64,000 bases of DNA. Origin: Thermoplasma volcanium GSS1. GTDB lineage: Archaea; Thermoplasmatota; Thermoplasmata; Thermoplasmatales; Thermoplasmataceae. Location of the stretch: assembly GCF_000011185.1 (NCBI RefSeq), contig NC_002689.2:1302001-1366000 (forward strand), in the 5' to 3' direction. The position numbers and the translations under genes are program-made. Below the pieces are notes generated by a model. That model was given only the letters and a program-made list of their open reading frames with translations, searched no databases and was not told the DNA's origin. Shown here piece after piece: positions 59,435 to 64,000 of the stretch. Within the stretch, counting starts at the first letter, position 1; every line of letters starts with the position of its first letter.

Positions 59435-61786
59435 ATGGATTTCAGTATAGAAGAATATGATTTGACCTTCGATTTTGACCTCAGTGAGTTCACCTATCGT
59501 GGGAAAGAAAAAATAAAACTTTCTGGTGAAGCAAACGAACTCGTACTTGACTCTGTCAGGTTATCCATAGATAGCGTCAAATTGAATGGGTCAGCCGTTG
59601 ATTTTGATGTTAACGACAAGGCGCTCAGAATAGAAAGCAGAATTAAGAGTGGAGATGTAGTAGATATCGACTTTCATGCAAAGGTAAGCGACACACTAAT
59701 GGGATTATACCTTTCGAAGACAAGAGAAGGTACCATGATAACTACACAGTTCGAATCAACAGGCGCTAGGATGGCTTTTCCCTGTATTGATCATCCTGCC
59801 TACAAGGCAGTCTTCTCAATAACTCTTGTAATAGACAAAGACTACGATGCAATATCGAACATGCCTGTAAAGAAGGTAGAGACATCTGACAGGAAGATAG
59901 TGGAGTTTGAGAAGACTCCAAGGATGTCAACCTATCTGCTGTACATAGGTGTTGGAAAGTTCAAGTATGCATCAGAACGTTACAAGGACAGGGAGATAAT
60001 ACTTGCATCCCTTAAGGACATTAAGTCGAAGTATCCAATCGATATAGCTAAAAGGTCAATAGAGTTCTACGAAGGTTACTTCGGAATACCCTATGCACTG
60101 CCAAAGATGCACCTGATATCAGTTCCGGAATTCGGAGCAGGTGCAATGGAGAACTGGGGTGCAATAACATTTAGAGAGATCGCACTTATGGCGACTGAAG
60201 ATTCTGGATCCCTTATGAAGCAAAATGCAGCCATAACCATTGCCCACGAAATAGCCCACCAGTGGTTCGGAGATCTCGTCACAATGAAGTGGTGGAACGA
60301 TCTGTGGCTGAATGAGAGTTTTGCAACATTCATGAGTTATAAGACGGTCGATTCGTTCAGCAAACAGTGGGACGTATTTTCCGATTTCATAAAGAGCGAG
60401 ACTGGCGGCGCACTTCGCTCAGATTCTCTCAAGAATACGCACCCTATAGAGGTTGATGTAAAGGATCCTGATGAGATATCGCAGATATTTGATGAGATAA
60501 GCTATGGAAAGGGTGCGTCAATACTCAGGATGATAGAAGACTATGTTGGTGCTGAAGACTTCAGGAAGGGCATATCGAAATACCTAAAAGAACATGCATA
60601 TGGAAACGCAGAAGGCTCTGATCTATGGAATGCAATAGAAACAGAATCAGGAAAACCAGTGAACAGGATAATGGAGGCATGGATAACAAAGGCAGGCTAT
60701 CCAGTATTAAAGGTAAACAAAGACGGTAATAGGATAAGGCTAACGCAGGAACAGTTTTACCTGGACGGGACAAGTGGAAACACGGAGTGGCCAATACCGC
60801 TCACCATAATAACAAAAAAAGGCAAGGTATCTATGCTAATGGAGGATGAAGTGTACATAGACGAAATGCTCAAACTAAACGCAAACAACAGCGGCTTCTA
60901 CAGGGTTATGTATGACAATGATACTTTCAACACGGTTATAAGTAGCTTAGACAAATTCTCAAATCTCGACAAATGGGGCCTCTTAAACGATATGTATGCT
61001 TTCTTAGTATCCGGCAGGCTCTCAGTCAACGAATATGTGGAAAGGATAAAGAACTTCCTAAATGATGAAGATCACCTGGTTGTTGAAGAAATAGCTTCTC
61101 AGCTTACCTCCCTATATCTGATAAAACCATCCTCTCAAGTGGTTTATCAGCTTGCCAAGGACTATCTTAGGAATCAAGTTCAGAGACTTGGAACGAAAAA
61201 GAAAGGTGAAGACGACAAGATCTCTAAGCTAAGGGGTATAGTTTACCAGGACCTCGTAACTGTGGATGAGGATTTTGCAAAGGAGCTTTCTCCGCAGTTC
61301 GCCAGCCTGAGTGAGGATCCCGATCTTGCCTTGGCAAAAGCAGTAGCTAAAGCGAGAACAGATGGCCTAAATGAACTCATTGACGCTGCAAACAAGTATA
61401 CAGACGATGAAATAAGGGTAAGAGTGATAGCTGCCATGGGTTGGTGCAGCAAGGACCAGCTCTCCACAATATTCAGTCTTATCGACAACGGCACCATTAA
61501 AAAACAAGACATGCTATATGTATTTTCTTTCGTGGTTACAAATCCGTCAGGAAGAGATTTCTTCTTCCAAAATATTGACAAAATCGTCTCGCTGATGGAA
61601 CATGCGTTCGAAGGAACAGGTTACACAAGTAGGATACTTGAGGGTTCCATTCCGTATATAGGTCTCGAAAAGTATGAAGAAATCAAAGCTAAAGCCAGCC
61701 AGATCAGAAGCCCAAGCTACAATGTTGGAATAGATAAAGGGCTCGAAACTCTTGAAATAATAAGAAAGTTATATAATAAATTATGA
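59435..61786 (+). CDS. Tricorn-interacting factor F2-like M1 aminopeptidase
   Basis: A 783-residue zinc aminopeptidase that trims peptides released by the proteasome and tricorn. The exopeptidase motif is GAGAMENWGAITFREI, the zinc site is IAHEIAHQWFGDLVTMKWWN with the third ligand in LWLNESFATFMSYK, and a catalytic tyrosine is in IFDEISYGKGASILR. Thermoplasma has paralogues F2 and F3; the length and C-terminal sequence, unlike F3 in recall, point to F2. An upstream TATA-like TTTATAATTG at about 59408 sits 26 bases before the ATG. Alone on the plus strand, convergent with the symporter gene. Confidence 0.93.
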   Translation: MDFSIEEYDLTFDFDLSEFTYRGKEKIKLSGEANELVLDSVRLSIDSVKLNGSAVDFDVNDKALRIESRIKSGDVVDIDFHAKVSDTLMGLYLSKTREGTMITTQFESTGARMAFPCIDHPAYKAVFSITLVIDKDYDAISNMPVKKVETSDRKIVEFEKTPRMSTYLLYIGVGKFKYASERYKDREIILASLKDIKSKYPIDIAKRSIEFYEGYFGIPYALPKMHLISVPEFGAGAMENWGAITFREIALMATEDSGSLMKQNAAITIAHEIAHQWFGDLVTMKWWNDLWLNESFATFMSYKTVDSFSKQWDVFSDFIKSETGGALRSDSLKNTHPIEVDVKDPDEISQIFDEISYGKGASILRMIEDYVGAEDFRKGISKYLKEHAYGNAEGSDLWNAIETESGKPVNRIMEAWITKAGYPVLKVNKDGNRIRLTQEQFYLDGTSGNTEWPIPLTIITKKGKVSMLMEDEVYIDEMLKLNANNSGFYRVMYDNDTFNTVISSLDKFSNLDKWGLLNDMYAFLVSGRLSVNEYVERIKNFLNDEDHLVVEEIASQLTSLYLIKPSSQVVYQLAKDYLRNQVQRLGTKKKGEDDKISKLRGIVYQDLVTVDEDFAKELSPQFASLSEDPDLALAKAVAKARTDGLNELIDAANKYTDDEIRVRVIAAMGWCSKDQLSTIFSLIDNGTIKKQDMLYVFSFVVTNPSGRDFFFQNIDKIVSLMEHAFEGTGYTSRILEGSIPYIGLEKYEEIKAKASQIRSPSYNVGIDKGLETLEIIRKLYNKL

Positions 61787-61799
61787 AAATATTAAAAAA

Positions 61800-63323
61800 T
61801 TATGCTTTTTCTTTAGATATATTTGGCTGTTTATGCATCGCATAGACTATTGCGGTTCCAATCACTACAACTACAAGGTTTATAACTAGTGCAGTTAAAC
61901 CGACAAATATTAAACCGAAAGCAGATGGCATGAGGGTCGTCTTAATAATTGAATAATGCAAGTATACAAAATTTGAGTATATTTCGAAGTAGACACCGGA
62001 TGCTATTCCCGCTAGCCATCCAGCTGCAATAGCGTATTTTTCAAGGTGCTTTACATACATACCAAGGAATACTGCCGGGAGAGTCTGCAGTATTATTATG
62101 CCGCCTATAAGCTGCAAACTGATAGCGTATGTTTCAGGCACTATGAAGACGAAGCCAAGTGCGAGAAGCTGGAAAAATACCATGGACAGTTTGGCTATAA
62201 ACGTCTCCCTTTTCTCCTCTAAGTTTCGATTTACATATCTTATAACATTCCTTGTTAGTAGTGTTGCCTGCGACATAGACATTATAGCGGCCGGAACAAG
62301 CCCGCCTATGAATATGCCAAGGAATGCAAAACCAGTAAACCACTGCGGTGTTACACTTGCTATTATTGTTGGCACAACCAAGGCACCCTGGATGGAAGAC
62401 GGATATATTTTGAGAGCAGATTCAGCTGCAGGTATTCCGTATACGATGACACCAAACAACGCCAGGAATGCCAGTCCTATCCCGTATATTGGCAAAAGCG
62501 CGGTGCTTAGCCTGAGTTTTTTGGCTGACATTGAACTTAAGCTTCCATTTATTGCATGCGGGTAAAGGTAAAGGGCAGCTGCACTCATCAGAAACAGAGA
62601 CCAGTAAGCGTTGTACAATTTAGGAGGCAGATCAGCGTATACCGGCTTTACAGTAAATGCAGTTGTAAAAGCACTGTGGTAGGCTACGAGAGCTACCACA
62701 ATCACGACTATCACTGTGGTAAATATTATTATGTCTTTCATCACAGCTGTCAAAGACGCACCTCGAAGACCACTTGTATAGGTGAATGCTATAAGCGCAA
62801 GAAAAGCCAGCACCAGTGCTATGTTACTGATCAAAGTGACGTTGCCGCCGACAGGATGAAGTAGAGCAGTAAGTATGGCTCTCATACCGACTATTTGCAG
62901 GGCTATATAAGGTAGCTCAGCAACGATTCCTGTTAGTGCTATAACTATTGCCAGCGATTCGCTATTGAACCTGTCTTTTACGAAATCTCCTGCAGTCACA
63001 TAGCCTTTTTCCTTCGCTATTGCCCACAGTTTCGGCATTGTGAGCATGGCTATCGCGAAAGCCAAAGACACATAAGGTACTGCGAAGAAATAGACACTTC
63101 CAACCGAGTACATTGAAGACGGCACAGCAATGAAAGTATAAGCTGTATACAGATCAGCTCCCACAAGGAACCACACCAGAAAAGTGCCAAGTCGCCTGCC
63201 GCCGAGTGCCCACTCAGGCAGCTGATTCAGATTTCCCTTCCTGAAATTCTTTGCGAGAAACCCAATCGCTATGAAGACAATAAAGAAAACCAGGAACACT
63301 GAAATTTCAACTGTATCGATCAC
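61800..63323 (-). CDS. Sodium/solute symporter (SSS family)
   Basis: A 507-residue permease with about thirteen helices. The N-terminal ALGGRRLGTFLVWFLVGADLY, then YTAYTFIAVPSSMYSVGSVY, YVTAGDFVKDRFNSESLAIV and AAIMSMSQATLLTRNVIRYV are SSS features; the C-terminal tail is short and basic. Substrate may be a monocarboxylate, amino acid or sugar. GTG is the start codon, overlapping the TGA of the DUF3311 gene; AAGGAGTGATC is the ribosome site. SSS with DUF3311 is a recurrent pair. Confidence 0.92.
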   Translation of the reverse strand: MIDTVEISVFLVFFIVFIAIGFLAKNFRKGNLNQLPEWALGGRRLGTFLVWFLVGADLYTAYTFIAVPSSMYSVGSVYFFAVPYVSLAFAIAMLTMPKLWAIAKEKGYVTAGDFVKDRFNSESLAIVIALTGIVAELPYIALQIVGMRAILTALLHPVGGNVTLISNIALVLAFLALIAFTYTSGLRGASLTAVMKDIIIFTTVIVVIVVALVAYHSAFTTAFTVKPVYADLPPKLYNAYWSLFLMSAAALYLYPHAINGSLSSMSAKKLRLSTALLPIYGIGLAFLALFGVIVYGIPAAESALKIYPSSIQGALVVPTIIASVTPQWFTGFAFLGIFIGGLVPAAIMSMSQATLLTRNVIRYVNRNLEEKRETFIAKLSMVFFQLLALGFVFIVPETYAISLQLIGGIIILQTLPAVFLGMYVKHLEKYAIAAGWLAGIASGVYFEIYSNFVYLHYSIIKTTLMPSAFGLIFVGLTALVINLVVVVIGTAIVYAMHKQPNISKEKA

Positions 63324-63520
63324 TCCTTCACCCCTTTATCTATTATGTAAGCAGCTATGCCAAAGAGAAGTGCAGATATAGCAAGCCAAAGCGTCTGGTA
63401 CCAATAGAAAAATGAGAGACCACCTATTGCTGGATTCACCCTATTGTATGTAGGTATCGCAAAATATGCGACAAACGGGATGATCAGCAATATCCCGACA
63501 ATAATGTCTTTAGTGTTCAT
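63320..63520 (-). CDS. DUF3311 small membrane protein
   Basis: A 66-residue protein with two transmembrane helices (IVGILLIIPFVAYFAIPTYN, FFYWYQTLWLAISALLFGIA) and the closing AYIIDKGVKE, as in DUF3311. These often precede solute:sodium symporters of this type and may be accessory. Stop overlaps the start of the symporter as GTGA. Upstream 73 bases hold a TATA-like AATATTTAAAT tract. Confidence 0.84.
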   Translation of the reverse strand: MNTKDIIVGILLIIPFVAYFAIPTYNRVNPAIGGLSFFYWYQTLWLAISALLFGIAAYIIDKGVKE

Positions 63521-63593
63521 TGATAGCTAATGATCTGGGCAATATTTAAATTTTTTTAAATCAATTTAATACATTATTTATACTATAAAGGTT

Positions 63594-64000
63594 TTATTGA
63601 AAAATTAATTGCAACTCATTTACCCCTTCTTCTATTTCGAATAAGTTATCTTCTATGTACTTAGTATTTCCGTTTATAGTAATGCCCTTAACGTAAACTC
63701 CGTGGAATTTAATTGTAACCGCTTTGATGCTACTTCCACGATGTATATTTATTTTTCCGTCTTTTGATACAGAAATATCGAGTTCTGAGTCTTCTCCTCC
63801 AGCATCTATGTAAATTTTTGCAGATTCTCCCTCTTCGGAATGGAATACGTGCAGGATTAATTTCCCCTCATCCCTTGCTATTATTGATCCGGATCTAATG
63901 TATATAGGTATCATGTTAAGAGGCGCTTCTACCTTAATTTCACCAAATACCTTTTCATCACTGTATAGGTTATACCATAATCCGGGTGGAAGCTTAACTA
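63594..64000 (-). CDS. GH31 alpha-glucosidase, C-terminal fragment (cut by window edge)
   Basis: The frame is open from the window end through residue-like LPPGLWYNLYSDEKVFGE, then VEAPLNMIPIYIRSGSIIAR to the stop at 63594. The sequence L-P-x-G-x-W-Y-x-x-x...PLxxIPIYIRxGSII is the beta-sandwich C-terminal domain that follows the barrel of GH31 glycoside hydrolases (MalA, YicI). The ATG of the detectable frame (63914) is internal. Only the last 135 codons are inside the window; catalytic residues are beyond it. An intracellular alpha-glucosidase is likely. Confidence 0.85.
   Translation of the reverse strand, partial: VKLPPGLWYNLYSDEKVFGEIKVEAPLNMIPIYIRSGSIIARDEGKLILHVFHSEEGESAKIYIDAGGEDSELDISVSKDGKINIHRGSSIKAVTIKFHGVYVKGITINGNTKYIEDNLFEIEEGVNELQLIFQ

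Noticed and set aside
62098-62565. 155-codon plus-strand open frame
   Set aside because: Antisense to the symporter gene; reflects the hydrophobic codons of the opposite strand.
1-64000. CRISPR array, toxin-antitoxin pair or prophage
   Set aside because: No regularly spaced repeats, no Cas, integrase or phage structural genes were found on either strand.

Overview
The window looks like part of the chromosome of a thermoacidophilic euryarchaeon of the genus Thermoplasma, most likely T. volcanium or a close relative. This is inference from recalled families; no search was run. The pointers are a tricorn-associated aminopeptidase (F2-like), an unlinked 5S rRNA gene, a Kae1-Bud32 fusion, archaeal ribosomal proteins S3Ae and S6e, aIF2 gamma, A+T-rich DNA, and many genes with a TATA box about 26 bases before a leaderless start codon. 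Genes are dense on both strands. Co-oriented neighbours often overlap by ATGA or GTGA, and convergent genes meet or overlap. No CRISPR array, prophage or intact insertion sequence was seen.

Layout. 0.2-9.4 kb: aldehyde:ferredoxin oxidoreductase, a copper-type P-ATPase with an N-terminal YHS domain facing a 45-residue free YHS protein, a DUF1059 protein, nicotinate phosphoribosyltransferase, cysteinyl-tRNA synthetase, a transporter under a TPP riboswitch, and a MarR regulator. 9.7-12.7 kb: intron-bearing tRNA-Met directly behind rps3ae, a decayed TnpB gene, a TusA-like/DsrE-like sulfur-relay pair and a DUF981 membrane protein. 13-19.7 kb: MtnA-type isomerase, tryptophanyl-tRNA synthetase, 5S rRNA, trehalose synthesis (OtsA, OtsB), an unknown protein and a nitrilase. 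20-34.4 kb: an acyl-CoA and amino-acid catabolism region with a thiolase-like protein and its DUF35 partner, an ACT regulator, an amino-acid permease, two AMP-forming acyl-CoA synthetases, an acyl-CoA dehydrogenase and a saccharopine-dehydrogenase-like enzyme. 34.5-39.4 kb: an information-processing block (HxlR regulator, endonuclease III-like, aIF2 gamma, S6e, Kae1-Bud32, RdgB). 39.6-45 kb: fixCXAB electron-transfer flavoprotein operon facing a bacterial-type threonyl-tRNA synthetase. 45.4-48.8 kb: a three-gene overlapping operon (lactonase, iron alcohol dehydrogenase, aldehyde dehydrogenase). 49-53 kb: tRNA-Gly, triosephosphate isomerase, dCMP deaminase and a surface protein with three tandem repeats. 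53-64 kb: purC, hemE-hemH, a polyprenol-kinase-like gene, DUF357, purE, Sua5, tricorn factor F2, a solute:sodium symporter with its DUF3311 partner, and the 3' end of a GH31 alpha-glucosidase cut by the window edge.

How the genes fit together. Acyl-CoA synthetases, acyl-CoA dehydrogenase and the thiolase-like protein would feed electrons to the FixAB/FixCX system. Kae1-Bud32 and Sua5 serve the same tRNA t6A pathway. The lactonase/alcohol dehydrogenase/aldehyde dehydrogenase operon has the same three enzyme classes as the Agrobacterium blcABC (attKLM) operon, suggesting a route gamma-butyrolactone to 4-hydroxybutyrate to succinate semialdehyde to succinate. The most notable points are that operon, a TPP riboswitch whose P1 stem contains the start codon, a thiolase lacking its nucleophilic cysteine, a Zn-ribbon inserted in ThrRS, a DKSGT phosphorylation motif in the P-ATPase, the TnpB relic, and several palindromes beside TATA boxes.
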